A DNA stretch of 64,000 nucleotides, from positions 124,001 to 188,000 of the forward strand of contig NZ_JAHTKP010000003.1 of the NCBI RefSeq assembly GCF_019192735.1. Reading direction: 5' to 3'. The notes under the pieces are model-generated. The model was not told the DNA's origin. It saw only the letters and a program-made list of their open reading frames with translations, and ran no database searches. Source of the stretch: Kitasatospora aureofaciens. GTDB lineage: Bacteria > Actinomycetota > Actinomycetes > Streptomycetales > Streptomycetaceae. The first letter of the stretch is position 1. Each line of letters opens with the position of its first letter. Made by a program: the position numbers and the translations under genes. Below are positions 1-8,167 of this stretch, piece after piece.

Positions 1-531
1 GACGTGCTGCTGCTGGACGTCCGCATGCCGGTGATGGACGGGCTGGAGGCGGCCCGCCGGGTGTGCGCCGAGTTCCCGTCCACCAAGGTGATCATGCTGA
101 CCACCTTCGACATCGACGACTACGTCTTCGACGCGCTGTACGCGGGCGCGAGCGGCTTCCTGCTGAAGGACGTCCGGCGGGACGACCTGGCGCACGGGGT
201 GCGGATGGTCGCCTCGGGGGAGGCGCTGCTCGCGCCGTCGGTGACGAAGCGGCTGATCGGCGAGTTCGCCGCGCGCCGGCCGGGCGCGCCGGACCGGGCG
301 GTGCGGCCGCCGTCCAAGCTGCTGGAGCAGCTGACCCTGCGCGAGCAGGAGACGCTGCGGCTGCTGGCGCGCGGGCTGTCGAACGCGGAGATCGCGGCGG
401 AGCTGGTGGTCAGCGAGCACACGGTGAAGACGCACGTCAGCAATGTGCTGAGCAAGCTGGGGCTGCGCGACCGGGTGCACGCGGTGGTGTTCGCGTACGA
501 GGCCGGGGCGGTGGTGGCGGGGGAGGCCTGA
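1..531 (+). CDS. LuxR/NarL-family response regulator, 5' part cut off by window edge
   Basis: This is the C-terminal 176 codons of a two-component response regulator that binds DNA when phosphorylated. The frame is open at base 1, so the true start lies outside the window. The likely phospho-acceptor is the Asp at bases 16-18, in the DVRMPVMDG motif. The receiver continues to the conserved Lys of LLKD near base 165. A LuxR-type helix-turn-helix follows (LTLREQE..., then NAEIAAELVVSEHTVKTHV) at about bases 330-460. Its kinase is probably encoded just upstream, outside the window. The target genes cannot be told from the sequence. Confidence 0.9.
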   Translation, partial: DVLLLDVRMPVMDGLEAARRVCAEFPSTKVIMLTTFDIDDYVFDALYAGASGFLLKDVRRDDLAHGVRMVASGEALLAPSVTKRLIGEFAARRPGAPDRAVRPPSKLLEQLTLREQETLRLLARGLSNAEIAAELVVSEHTVKTHVSNVLSKLGLRDRVHAVVFAYEAGAVVAGEA

Positions 532-571
532 GCGGGCAGGACTGCGGGGCTTGAGTGGGCGGCGCTGGGCC

Positions 572-599
572 GTCGGGGCTGAGCGGTCGGGGCTGAGCG
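572..599. repeat. Two tandem 14-bp direct repeats
   Basis: The unit GTCGGGGCTGAGCG occurs exactly twice in a row, with a third partial copy of its first four bases at 600. It lies in the 203-bp gap between the response regulator and the next gene. It is probably slippage in GC-rich DNA; two half-sites for a regulator are possible but unsupported. Confidence 0.6.
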
Positions 600-734
600 G
601 TCGCGGCCGGGCAGGCTCCTTCGTACGGGGGAGGCGGGGAGTTCGCCGACGCGGGCGATCCGTGATGAGGGACCCGGCGGACAGCATCTGTGGTGTCGGA
701 ACGCAGCAAGCACGGACACCACAGGAGACCGCAG

Positions 735-1358
735 ATGAACGCCTCGCAGAACCCGGCACGGACCGCCCGCCGCACCGCCTACGCCGTCGTCGGCGCCCCC
801 GCCCTGATGGCGCTGTACGGCGGCATCCGCCTGGTGCCGGGCTCCCGCGAGCCGGGCCTCGGCTGGACGGCCGGCCACACCGCGATGTTCGCCGGGCTGC
901 TGCTGTTCGCCCCGGTCTTCCTCGCCCTGCGCCGGCTGATCGCCCCTCGCGGCACGATGGCCGGGCGGCTGGCAGCGGGCGCCGCGCTGGGGACGGCGTT
1001 CGCCGGCCTGGCGGCCTCGCTGGCGCAGATCGGGATCGACCTGGTCGTCGGCCTGGCGGCGGCGGACAAGGCCGACCAGTCGCGGATGTTCGATCGCGTC
1101 CAGGCCGTCCCCGGGGTGCTCGCGGCGGTTTACAAGGTCGGCCCGCTGCTGTTCTACGTCGGCCTGCTGGCGCTGCTGATCGCCGCCTCGGTGGGCGCGG
1201 CCCGGACGCTGCGCTGGTGGAGCCCGGTGCTGATGGTGGTCGGGACCGTCGCGTCGGCGGCCGACCTGGCGCTGATCCCGCTGGCCGCCGGCTGCTACCT
1301 GGTGGCGCTGGCGCCGCTCGTCCGGCTCGGCGGTGCGCCCCGCGTGGCGCTGGCCTGA
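735..1358 (+). CDS. Multi-pass membrane protein of unknown function, 207 aa
   Basis: I do not recognise a named family. The protein has about six hydrophobic segments alternating with short charged loops (for example around residues 18-30, 48-65, 80-105, 130-160 and 165-195) and no signal-peptide cleavage motif, so it should sit in the cytoplasmic membrane. The ATG at 735 is preferred because AGGAGA lies about 7 bases before it; an in-frame start at 690 would lack a ribosome site. It stands alone between the response regulator and a convergent operon. It could be a DUF4386-like or transporter-like small membrane protein, but no catalytic motif is visible. Confidence 0.65.
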   Translation: MNASQNPARTARRTAYAVVGAPALMALYGGIRLVPGSREPGLGWTAGHTAMFAGLLLFAPVFLALRRLIAPRGTMAGRLAAGAALGTAFAGLAASLAQIGIDLVVGLAAADKADQSRMFDRVQAVPGVLAAVYKVGPLLFYVGLLALLIAASVGAARTLRWWSPVLMVVGTVASAADLALIPLAAGCYLVALAPLVRLGGAPRVALA

Positions 1359-1390
1359 CGCACCCCGGCACGTCCGGGACCGGAAGCCCC

Positions 1391-3193
1391 TCAGGTCATC
1401 CGGAAGACCGGCCCGCGCGGGGTGAAGGGCAGCCCGGCGCCCCGCGGGACGAGGTAGGCGTGCTCGCGGCGCACCCGCAGCACGTCGCACTCGCCGTCCG
1501 TGATGACCAGGACGGGCGCCCCGGGCGGGAAGTCCTCGGCCCGTTCGAGCAGGTCGATCCCCGGCTGCAGGACGGTGCCGCCGCGCCCGCGGATCCGGAC
1601 CCGGCCGGCGATCTCGGTGACCGCGACGTACCCGGCGTCGTGCGGGGCGGCGTCGCAGTGCACCACCCGGGCCGCGGGAACGTCCCGGGCGGTGGCGTAC
1701 GAGGCGATCGCGCCGAGCGCCTTGCCGAGCAGCACCGTGCTCATCGAGCCGGAGGTGTCCAGCACCACCCCGAAGGTGCAGCGCGGCACCTCCTCCTCCG
1801 GGTGGTAGCGCCCGGCCCGGGGGATGTCCGGGGTGGCGGACTGCCGGCGGGCCGGGCGGGAGTAGCTCCGGACGGGCTCCGGGCTCGGCACGAACTCGTC
1901 GAACCAGCGCGCCAGTTGGGCGTCCCAGGGGAGCGGCGGGTGGGCGAGTGCGCGGATCTCCTCGACCAACCCGGCCGGGAGCAGCCCGCGTTCGCGCTGG
2001 TGCAGTTCGAAGCCCTGCTGGAGGCCGCGCCGGTAGAAGTCGTCGAGGTCGACGTAGTCGCGCGGGCCGCGGTCGAGGGGTGTGCCGAGGACGTCCGGGC
2101 GGTTCTTGCCCGCCAGGGTGGCGAGCCGGCGGATCCGGCGCTGGTCGCGGACGATCCGGTCGTACACCTCCTCGGCCGACAGGCCCTTCAGCTGCGGGTC
2201 GTGCAGCAGGCCGTCGGGCATGTCGCCGACGCCCATCTCCAGCAGCCAGGCGTTGATGACGTAGTCGGCGGCGACGTTGTACAGGAACGGGTCGCGCCCG
2301 CCGCGGCGTTCGCCGTGCCGCAGGGCGGCGTGCAGCAGTTCGTGGCCGAGGATGAACCGCCACTCCTCGTCGGTGAAGTGGCGCAGCGGGTTGACGTAGA
2401 TCTCCCCGGCGTCGGCGTTCACGGCGGCGATGGAGATGTCGTGCGCGCGGGCGAGTTCGGCGTCGGCGACGACGGTGAGGCCGGCCGCGATGCCGCCCAG
2501 CAGCGGGTAGGACGAGACGAACCAGTTGAGCGCCCTGGTCCACGGCCGCTCGGGCAGGCGGGCGCCGGTCTGCTCGTCGATCCGGCCGCCGGCCCGGTCC
2601 ATCGCGGCGGACATGGTGCGGGTGAGCGCGGCGGCGAAGGCGGCGGACCAGTCCTCCGGGTGCTGCCCGTGGCCCGTCCACTCGACCAGCAGCTGGTCGG
2701 CGACGGCACCCGCGGTGCCGTCCGCCCCGGCGGTGCCGGCCGGCGGCAGGCCGTCGCGGCGCCAGCGGCCGGCCAGCTCCTCCTCGTCCCCGCCGGGGTA
2801 CTCGTGCGGGAGAACGACCGGGGCGCGGCCGATCGGGAACGTGGCGAGGAAGCGGTTGACCACCGCGCAGCGGGCGGCCGTCTCGTACGCGTCGGGCTGG
2901 ACGCGGGTGCCCCGGGCGGCCGGGACGTGGCCGAAGCCGAGGTGCAGCAGGCAGTGCGCCAGCACCCAGGCCCACTCCTCGGGCTCGGCGCGGCGGCGCG
3001 GGTTGACGTGGACGGTGCCGTCGGAGTCGACCACCGCCCAGCCGCCGACGGGGGCGTGCCCGCAGTCGTCGCGGCGGCAGAACCCGGCCTTCAGGGCGGC
3101 GAAGGCCGGGTTGCGGCGCAGCAGTTGGACGCCCTCGGCGAAGATCTCCGCGCCCGGATCCGGCTTCTTCCGGCCGGCCGCGGTGCGCTTCAC
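1391..3193 (-). CDS. DUF2201-type putative metallopeptidase with C-terminal von Willebrand A domain, 600 aa
   Basis: This protein is the usual partner of MoxR-type AAA ATPases, a pair thought to act as a chaperone or metal-insertion machine. Residues 253-317 hold a zinc metallopeptidase-like helix with HELLH at 284-288. Residues 50-116 are a second, clearly related copy in which the motif reads HCLLH (80-84), so the catalytic Glu is Cys. The C-terminal third is a VWA domain with the MIDAS motif DTSGSM beginning at D479. The GTG start at 3193 overlaps the stop of the upstream MoxR gene as GTGA, implying translational coupling. There is no signal peptide, so it is probably cytoplasmic. The assignment is strong for the domains; the substrate is unknown. 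Confidence 0.85.
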   Translation of the reverse strand: MKRTAAGRKKPDPGAEIFAEGVQLLRRNPAFAALKAGFCRRDDCGHAPVGGWAVVDSDGTVHVNPRRRAEPEEWAWVLAHCLLHLGFGHVPAARGTRVQPDAYETAARCAVVNRFLATFPIGRAPVVLPHEYPGGDEEELAGRWRRDGLPPAGTAGADGTAGAVADQLLVEWTGHGQHPEDWSAAFAAALTRTMSAAMDRAGGRIDEQTGARLPERPWTRALNWFVSSYPLLGGIAAGLTVVADAELARAHDISIAAVNADAGEIYVNPLRHFTDEEWRFILGHELLHAALRHGERRGGRDPFLYNVAADYVINAWLLEMGVGDMPDGLLHDPQLKGLSAEEVYDRIVRDQRRIRRLATLAGKNRPDVLGTPLDRGPRDYVDLDDFYRRGLQQGFELHQRERGLLPAGLVEEIRALAHPPLPWDAQLARWFDEFVPSPEPVRSYSRPARRQSATPDIPRAGRYHPEEEVPRCTFGVVLDTSGSMSTVLLGKALGAIASYATARDVPAARVVHCDAAPHDAGYVAVTEIAGRVRIRGRGGTVLQPGIDLLERAEDFPPGAPVLVITDGECDVLRVRREHAYLVPRGAGLPFTPRGPVFRMT

Positions 3194-4254
3194 CGGCGGG
3201 CCTCGACCAGCCGGGGCATGTCCCGGGCAGCCTCGATCAGGAACCAGGACGGCAGCACCGGATTGCCGTCCGCGCCGTCGGCGATCACCGTCTGGGCGAC
3301 CTCGACCGAGATCTCGGCGAGCTGCACCAGCAGCGACTTGGCCCGGAAGGCGGTCTGCCGCTGCGCCCCGGAGGCGTGCTCCTTGCCGGCGGGCAGCTCC
3401 TTGACGAGCCGGCCGCGGAAGGCGTCGGCGAGGTAGTAGAGCAGGTCGCGGTCCTCCACGCGGTGCGGCCAGCGGGCGTCGCCCTTGAGGATCGCCTCCA
3501 GGCCGTAGGAGTTGCGGACGATCTTGGCGTAGCCGCAGAAGGCCACCGCGTGCTGCGGGGTGAGCAGGCCGTACGCGAGGATCTTGAGGGTGCCCTCGTC
3601 GAGGGTGGGCCCGAAGGAGTGCAGCGCGTCGGAGAGCATGTGCCAGGCGCGCGGGGTGGAGAACGGCTCCTCGGACTTCGGCGGGGCGGACCACAGGTGG
3701 TCGGGCCGGTCGGTGAGGTAGTCGACGACCCAGGGGTGGATGCCGGCGCCGGCCGCCCAGTGCAGCCAGTCCTCGGCGCTGGCCCGCAGGTGGACGTGGA
3801 TCATGCGGTTGACCAGTGCGGACGCCATCGGGCGGGCGAGCGCGCCGTCGGTGGCGCGGTTCCCGGCGCCGATCACGATCGAGCCGGGCGGCAGCTCGTA
3901 CGAGCCGATCCGGCGGTCCAGGATGAGCGAGTAGAAGGCCTTCTGGACGTCCGGGCCGGCCGCGTTGAGCTCGTCCAGGAACAGGCAGTACGGCTCGTCG
4001 CGGGCGATCTGCTCGGGCGGGCAGAACCGGGAGCGGCCCTCCGGGGTGAGCTGCGGGACGCCGATCAGGTCTTCCGGGGCGAGCTGGGTGCCGACCAGGC
4101 TCACGCACTCCAGGCCGAGCGACTCGGCGAACGCCCGGACCAGGGAGGACTTGCCGATGCCGGGAGCGCCCCAGAGGAACACCGGGCGGACGGTCGCCAG
4201 GCCGAGCAGCAGCTCGGGGATCTGGGCGGGTGAGACGCTGACTGCTCCCTGCAC
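3190..4254 (-). CDS. MoxR-family AAA+ ATPase, 354 aa
   Basis: This AAA+ ATPase belongs to the MoxR/RavA group that works with VWA-domain partners. Walker A is GAPGIGKS at residues 29-36, Walker B is LFLDE at 91-95, and a sensor-like GAGNR segment follows. The GTG at 4254 is the only credible start: AAAGGAG lies four bases before it. The stop overlaps the GTG of the VWA/metallopeptidase gene by four bases, so the two proteins are probably made in fixed ratio and act together. The upstream gap is shared with the divergent sirtuin gene. The client protein is not indicated by the neighbours. Confidence 0.9.
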   Translation of the reverse strand: MQGAVSVSPAQIPELLLGLATVRPVFLWGAPGIGKSSLVRAFAESLGLECVSLVGTQLAPEDLIGVPQLTPEGRSRFCPPEQIARDEPYCLFLDELNAAGPDVQKAFYSLILDRRIGSYELPPGSIVIGAGNRATDGALARPMASALVNRMIHVHLRASAEDWLHWAAGAGIHPWVVDYLTDRPDHLWSAPPKSEEPFSTPRAWHMLSDALHSFGPTLDEGTLKILAYGLLTPQHAVAFCGYAKIVRNSYGLEAILKGDARWPHRVEDRDLLYYLADAFRGRLVKELPAGKEHASGAQRQTAFRAKSLLVQLAEISVEVAQTVIADGADGNPVLPSWFLIEAARDMPRLVEARR

Positions 4255-4367
4255 GGGGCTCCTTTGGCGAGTGTCGGGGTGACCGGCCCAGTGTGCGGGG
4301 ACAGTTGACGCGGCGCACGCGGATTTTCGGCGGCCGTTTTTCGGTGGCCGCGGCGGGCCCGCCGCCG

Positions 4368-4381
4368 TACCGTCCGGGGTA
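4368..4381 (+). promoter_or_regulatory. Possible -10 element giving a leaderless sirtuin mRNA
   Basis: TACCGT at 4368-4373 fits TAnnnT and lies seven bases before the ATG at 4381. No Shine-Dalgarno sequence is present. No good -35 box is visible, so the promoter is tentative. Confidence 0.35.
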
Positions 4382-5121
4382 TGAACGCGAAGCGCCCGCT
4401 GATCGCCGTGCTCACCGGCGCCGGCATCTCGACCGACTCCGGCATCCCCGACTACCGCGGCCCGAACGGCCTCTGGCAGCGCGACCCGGCCGCCCAGCAG
4501 CTGGTCACGATCGGTCCGTACCTGGCCGACCCGGAGGTGCGCCGCCGGGCCTGGCTGATGCGCCGGGACGCCGGGGCCATGGCCGCCGAGCCGAACGCCG
4601 GCCACCTGGCGCTGGTCGGGCTGGAGCGCTCCGGGCTGCCGGTGCGGGTGCTCACCCAGAACGTGGACGGCCTGCACCAGCGGGCCGGTCTGCCCGCCCG
4701 CAAGGTGCTCGAACTGCACGGCACTGCGCGGGAGGTGCAGTGCATGCGCTGCCGGGTGGTCGGCGACATGGCCGAGGCGCTGGCGAGGGTGGCGGCGGGG
4801 GAGCCGGATCCGGCCTGCCGGGAGTGCGGGGGCGTGCTGCGGCCGCGCACGGTGATGTTCGGGGAGGCGCTGGATCCGGTGGTGCTCCAGCAGGCCGACG
4901 CCGTCGCCAAGGCCTGCGACCTGTTCGTCGCGGTGGGCACCAGCCTTCAGGTCTACCCGGTGGCCTCGCTCCCGCAGATCGCGCTGGAGGCCGGCGCTCG
5001 TCTGGTCGTCATGAACGGCGAGCCGACGCCCTTCGACGAGGCCGCGGCCGAGGTGATCCGGGAGCCGATCTCCACGGCTCTCCCGGCGCTGGTACGGAAG
5101 TTGCTCGCCGAGCTCTCTTAA
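4381..5121 (+). CDS. Sirtuin, NAD-dependent protein deacylase, 246 aa
   Basis: Sirtuins remove acyl groups from lysines using NAD and release nicotinamide and O-acyl-ADP-ribose. The Rossmann motif [16 protein letters not shown] starts at residue 12, the TQNVD motif is at 92-96, and the catalytic His is H113 in ELHGT. The zinc site has four cysteines, C121, C124, C146 and C149. All key residues are present and the length is normal for a bacterial CobB/Sir2 enzyme. In streptomycetes such enzymes act on acyl-CoA synthetases and other metabolic enzymes; the target here is unknown. The mRNA may be leaderless, since no ribosome-binding site precedes the ATG. Confidence 0.92.
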   Translation: MNAKRPLIAVLTGAGISTDSGIPDYRGPNGLWQRDPAAQQLVTIGPYLADPEVRRRAWLMRRDAGAMAAEPNAGHLALVGLERSGLPVRVLTQNVDGLHQRAGLPARKVLELHGTAREVQCMRCRVVGDMAEALARVAAGEPDPACRECGGVLRPRTVMFGEALDPVVLQQADAVAKACDLFVAVGTSLQVYPVASLPQIALEAGARLVVMNGEPTPFDEAAAEVIREPISTALPALVRKLLAELS

Positions 5122-5187
5122 ATCGGACGAACCGGATGCGTACGATGATCGTCCCGGCTCCCCCTCACGGCCTGGAGTGATCGACCG

Positions 5188-6414
5188 ATGACTGACCGAT
5201 CGACGACGACGGCGAAGTTCGACCCCTGGTCGGCGGCGTTCGTGGCCCACCCGTACGACGCGTACGCCGAGCTGCGCGAGCACGCGCCGGTGACGTACTA
5301 CGAGCCGACCGGGCAGTGGCTGGTCTCGCGCCACGAGGACGTCAGCGCGCTGCTGCGCGACCGGCGACTCGGGCGCACCTACACCCACCGCTTCAGCCAC
5401 GAGGAGTTCGGGCGGCCCGAGCCCGATCCGGCGCACGAGCCGTTCCACACCCTGAACGACAACGGGCTGCTCGACCTGGAGGCGCCCGACCACACCCGGA
5501 TCCGCCGGCTGGTGTCCAAGGCATTCACCCCGCGCATGGTCGAGGGCCTGCGGCCGACCGTGCAGCGGCTCGCCGGGGAACTCGTGGACGGGCTGCTCGC
5601 GGCCGGCGGCGGCGACCTGATCTCCGCCGTCGCCGAGCCGCTGCCGGTCGCCGTGATCGCCGAGATGCTGGGCGTCCCGGAGGCCGACCGGCACCTGCTG
5701 CGGCCCTGGTCCGCCGACATCACCGGCATGTTCGAGCTCAACCCCACCGAGGAGGCGGCCCGCCGGGCGGTCACCGCGAGCATCGAGTTCTCCGACTACC
5801 TGCGCGCCCTGATCCGCGAGCGCCGCGCCACCCCCGGCACCGACCTGATCAGCGCGCTCATCCAGGCCCAGGAGGGCTCGGACGCGCTCAGCGAGCAGGA
5901 GATGATCTCCACCTGCGTGCTGCTGCTCAATGCCGGCCACGAGGCCACCGTCAACACCACCGGCAACGGCTGGTGGGCGCTGTTCCGCAACCCCGGCGAA
6001 CTCGCCCGGCTGCGCGGCGCGGTGGACGAGCTGCTGCCCACCGCCGTCGAGGAACTGATGCGCTGGGACACCCCGCTGCAGATGTTCGAGCGCTGGGTGC
6101 TGGAGGACATCGAGGTCCGCGGCGTCACCGTCCCGCGCGGCTCCGAGATCGCCCTGCTCTTCGGCTCCGCCAACCGCGATCCGGAGCGCTTCGCCGACCC
6201 GGACCGGTTCGACCTCGGCCGCGCCGACAACCCGCACATCACCTTCGGCGCCGGAATTCACTTCTGTCTCGGCGCTCCGCTCGCCAGACTGGAGCTCACC
6301 GAGTCGTACGGCGCACTGCTGCGCCGGGCGCCGGGCCTGCGGCTGGTCCGCGAGCCCGAGTGGCGCCCGGGCTACGTGATCCGGGGGCTTGAGGAACTGT
6401 TCGTCGAGGTGTAG
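5188..6414 (+). CDS. Cytochrome P450, 408 aa
   Basis: This is a soluble bacterial class I P450 monooxygenase. The haem-binding loop FGAGIHFCLG carries the ligand C360. The I-helix oxygen-activation motif AGHEAT is at 249-254, with Thr254 in the usual place, and the K-helix ExxR is E289-R292. There is no membrane anchor and the length is standard. No ferredoxin or ferredoxin reductase gene is adjacent and no biosynthetic cluster surrounds it, so its redox partner and substrate are unknown. The stop lies 19 bases before the next gene, so the two may be co-transcribed. The family call is certain; the subfamily cannot be assigned by eye. Confidence 0.93.
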   Translation: MTDRSTTTAKFDPWSAAFVAHPYDAYAELREHAPVTYYEPTGQWLVSRHEDVSALLRDRRLGRTYTHRFSHEEFGRPEPDPAHEPFHTLNDNGLLDLEAPDHTRIRRLVSKAFTPRMVEGLRPTVQRLAGELVDGLLAAGGGDLISAVAEPLPVAVIAEMLGVPEADRHLLRPWSADITGMFELNPTEEAARRAVTASIEFSDYLRALIRERRATPGTDLISALIQAQEGSDALSEQEMISTCVLLLNAGHEATVNTTGNGWWALFRNPGELARLRGAVDELLPTAVEELMRWDTPLQMFERWVLEDIEVRGVTVPRGSEIALLFGSANRDPERFADPDRFDLGRADNPHITFGAGIHFCLGAPLARLELTESYGALLRRAPGLRLVREPEWRPGYVIRGLEELFVEV

Positions 6415-6433
6415 CGGAGAAGGGGGAGCGGCC

Positions 6434-7432
6434 GTGGGCAAGGCGACGGGGGCACTGCTGGGGCTGGCGATCGGGGACGCGATCGGCCGGGTGACGGAGT
6501 TCAGGACGGTCGAGATGATCGCGAACGACTGCCCCGACTGGCGGCAACTCCCGCTGCCTGCCAAGGCGTTGGTCACCGACGACACGCAGATGACGCTCGC
6601 CCTCGCCCGCGGCCTGCGCACCGGCCTGGCGCGCGGGCCGCTGACGCCCCTGCGGCTTGAGCGGCCGGTACGCGAGGAGTTCGTCGACTGGTGGCGCTCG
6701 CCGCAGAACAACCGCGCCCCCGGCATGACCTGCCTCCGCGCCTGCGAGCGGCTCAGCCACGACACGTACCGCTGGCAGCAGGCGAGCGACGTCGGCTCCA
6801 AGGGCTGCGGCGCCAACATGCGGGTCGCCCCGATCGGGCTGATCCGCGAGCTCGACGCCCGGCAGCTCTCCGGCGCCGCGCAGCTGCAGTCCGCGCTCAC
6901 CCACGGCCACCCCACCGCGCTGGCCGCCAGCGACCTCACCGCGTACGCCGTCCGAAAGCTCGCCGAGGGCCTGCCGCCGGCCGGCCTGCCCGCCGTGCTG
7001 CGGGCGTACGCGCTGGCGAGTCGCAACCGGTACGACGAGTTCTGGCTCGGCGACCTCGCCGACCGTTGGTACGGCCGCTCGCCGCAGGACGTCATCGCCC
7101 GCGGCTGGGACGACTGTCTCGGCGTGCTCGACCAGCTGGAGGCCGCGCTCGCCGCGCCCGACCTGGAGGCCGACCCGTGCCTGGCCACCGGCGAGGGCTG
7201 GATCGCCGAGGAGGCGTTCGCCACCGGCCTGCTCTGCTTCCTGCTGCTGCCGGACGAGCCGGTGGCCGCCGTCCGCCGGGCCGCCTGCTCCAGCGGGGAC
7301 TCCGACTCCATCGCCTGCCTCACCGGCGCCTTCGCCGGCGCCCACCACGGGGAGGCGGTCTGGCCGGCCGAGTGGGTCGAGCGGATCGAGTACCGGGACG
7401 AGCTGCTGGAGTTCGGCGCGCTCTGGGACTGA
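6434..7432 (+). CDS. ADP-ribosylglycohydrolase (DraG/ARH family), 332 aa
   Basis: ARH enzymes cleave ADP-ribose from proteins or small molecules using two metal ions. The N-terminal LLGLAIGDAIG motif is at about residues 8-18. T48-D49-D50 in TDDTQM and D289/D291 in SGDSDS are the expected metal ligands. The GTG at 6434 is chosen because AGGGGGAG lies just upstream and because the protein then begins directly with the family motif. It follows the P450 gene by 19 bases. It differs substantially from the second ARH at 9506-10618, so it is not a recent duplicate. The substrate is not known. Confidence 0.88.
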   Translation: MGKATGALLGLAIGDAIGRVTEFRTVEMIANDCPDWRQLPLPAKALVTDDTQMTLALARGLRTGLARGPLTPLRLERPVREEFVDWWRSPQNNRAPGMTCLRACERLSHDTYRWQQASDVGSKGCGANMRVAPIGLIRELDARQLSGAAQLQSALTHGHPTALAASDLTAYAVRKLAEGLPPAGLPAVLRAYALASRNRYDEFWLGDLADRWYGRSPQDVIARGWDDCLGVLDQLEAALAAPDLEADPCLATGEGWIAEEAFATGLLCFLLLPDEPVAAVRRAACSSGDSDSIACLTGAFAGAHHGEAVWPAEWVERIEYRDELLEFGALWD

Positions 7433-7436
7433 CCCG

Positions 7437-8075
7437 TCAGGCCTCGCCGCGCAGGCGGCGCGCCACGGTCTCGACCAGCGCGCGGAACGCCGGCACCGGC
7501 GCCATCGCCGAGCCGCCGAGCCCGAGCGCGCCCTCGGGCAGGAAGGCGACATGGCAGCGCCGGCACAGGTAGGTGGCGCTCCAGGCCGTGGCCAGCGACG
7601 GCTGGACCACCGAGTACTCCTGGAACTCCCGGCGGAGGCGACGCCGCTCCTTGGCACGCTTGAGGGTCAGGGCCACCGCCGCGATGAGGAACGGGCCGCC
7701 CAGGAGGCCGAAGACCAGCAGCGAGCTGCGGAGGGCCTCGGGCTTGTCGGACGTCAGCAGCGCCGGCAGCACGATCACCGCGGCCCCCAGTACGAACGCG
7801 ACCAGAATGGCGAGCCCGCACCCTCCGCCGGGCCTCGCCAGCCGCGGCACCGGCGGTGGGGCGATCTGGTCCGCCAGCCGGCTGCTGGTGGAGCCGGAGG
7901 TGTAGACGGTCGACCTGCCGAAGGTCGAGACGGGACCGACCCCGCGCGCGTACCCGACCCCGGAGCTGAAGCCGGTGCTCTGCCCCGAGTAGGTGCTGGT
8001 CTGCGACTCGTAGACGCTCGGAACGCTGCTCACCTGATCGAGCGTCCCGCACTGCGGGCAGTCGATTCTGCTCAT
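7437..8075 (-). CDS. Membrane protein with Cys pairs at both ends, 212 aa
   Basis: I do not recognise a named family. The N-terminus has CPQC at residues 6-9, then a Ser/Thr/Gly/Tyr-rich stretch to about residue 65, two hydrophobic segments around 88-108 and 118-138, a basic patch, and a second pair CRRC near residue 170. The two CxxC knuckles could form one zinc site if both termini face the cytoplasm, which the two membrane passes allow. The ATG at 8075 is preceded by GGGGGAG. The stop lies only four bases from the convergent ARH gene, leaving no room for a terminator. A redox or scaffold role is possible but unsupported. Confidence 0.6.
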   Translation of the reverse strand: MSRIDCPQCGTLDQVSSVPSVYESQTSTYSGQSTGFSSGVGYARGVGPVSTFGRSTVYTSGSTSSRLADQIAPPPVPRLARPGGGCGLAILVAFVLGAAVIVLPALLTSDKPEALRSSLLVFGLLGGPFLIAAVALTLKRAKERRRLRREFQEYSVVQPSLATAWSATYLCRRCHVAFLPEGALGLGGSAMAPVPAFRALVETVARRLRGEA

Positions 8076-8167
8076 GATTTCTCCCCCGGGGCCGGTCCTG
8101 CGGCAGCTGATCATGGCACAGCCCGGCGCGGGCGGAACCTCCCGGGCATCCGTCGCGTCGAAGGGCC

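Noticed and set aside
572..599. Start of a CRISPR-like array at the 14-bp repeats
   Set aside because: The units are directly adjacent with no spacers and there are only two full copies. No cas gene is present.
5188..6414. P450 as a marker of a secondary-metabolite cluster
   Set aside because: No PKS, NRPS, terpene or other biosynthetic gene, and no ferredoxin, is nearby.
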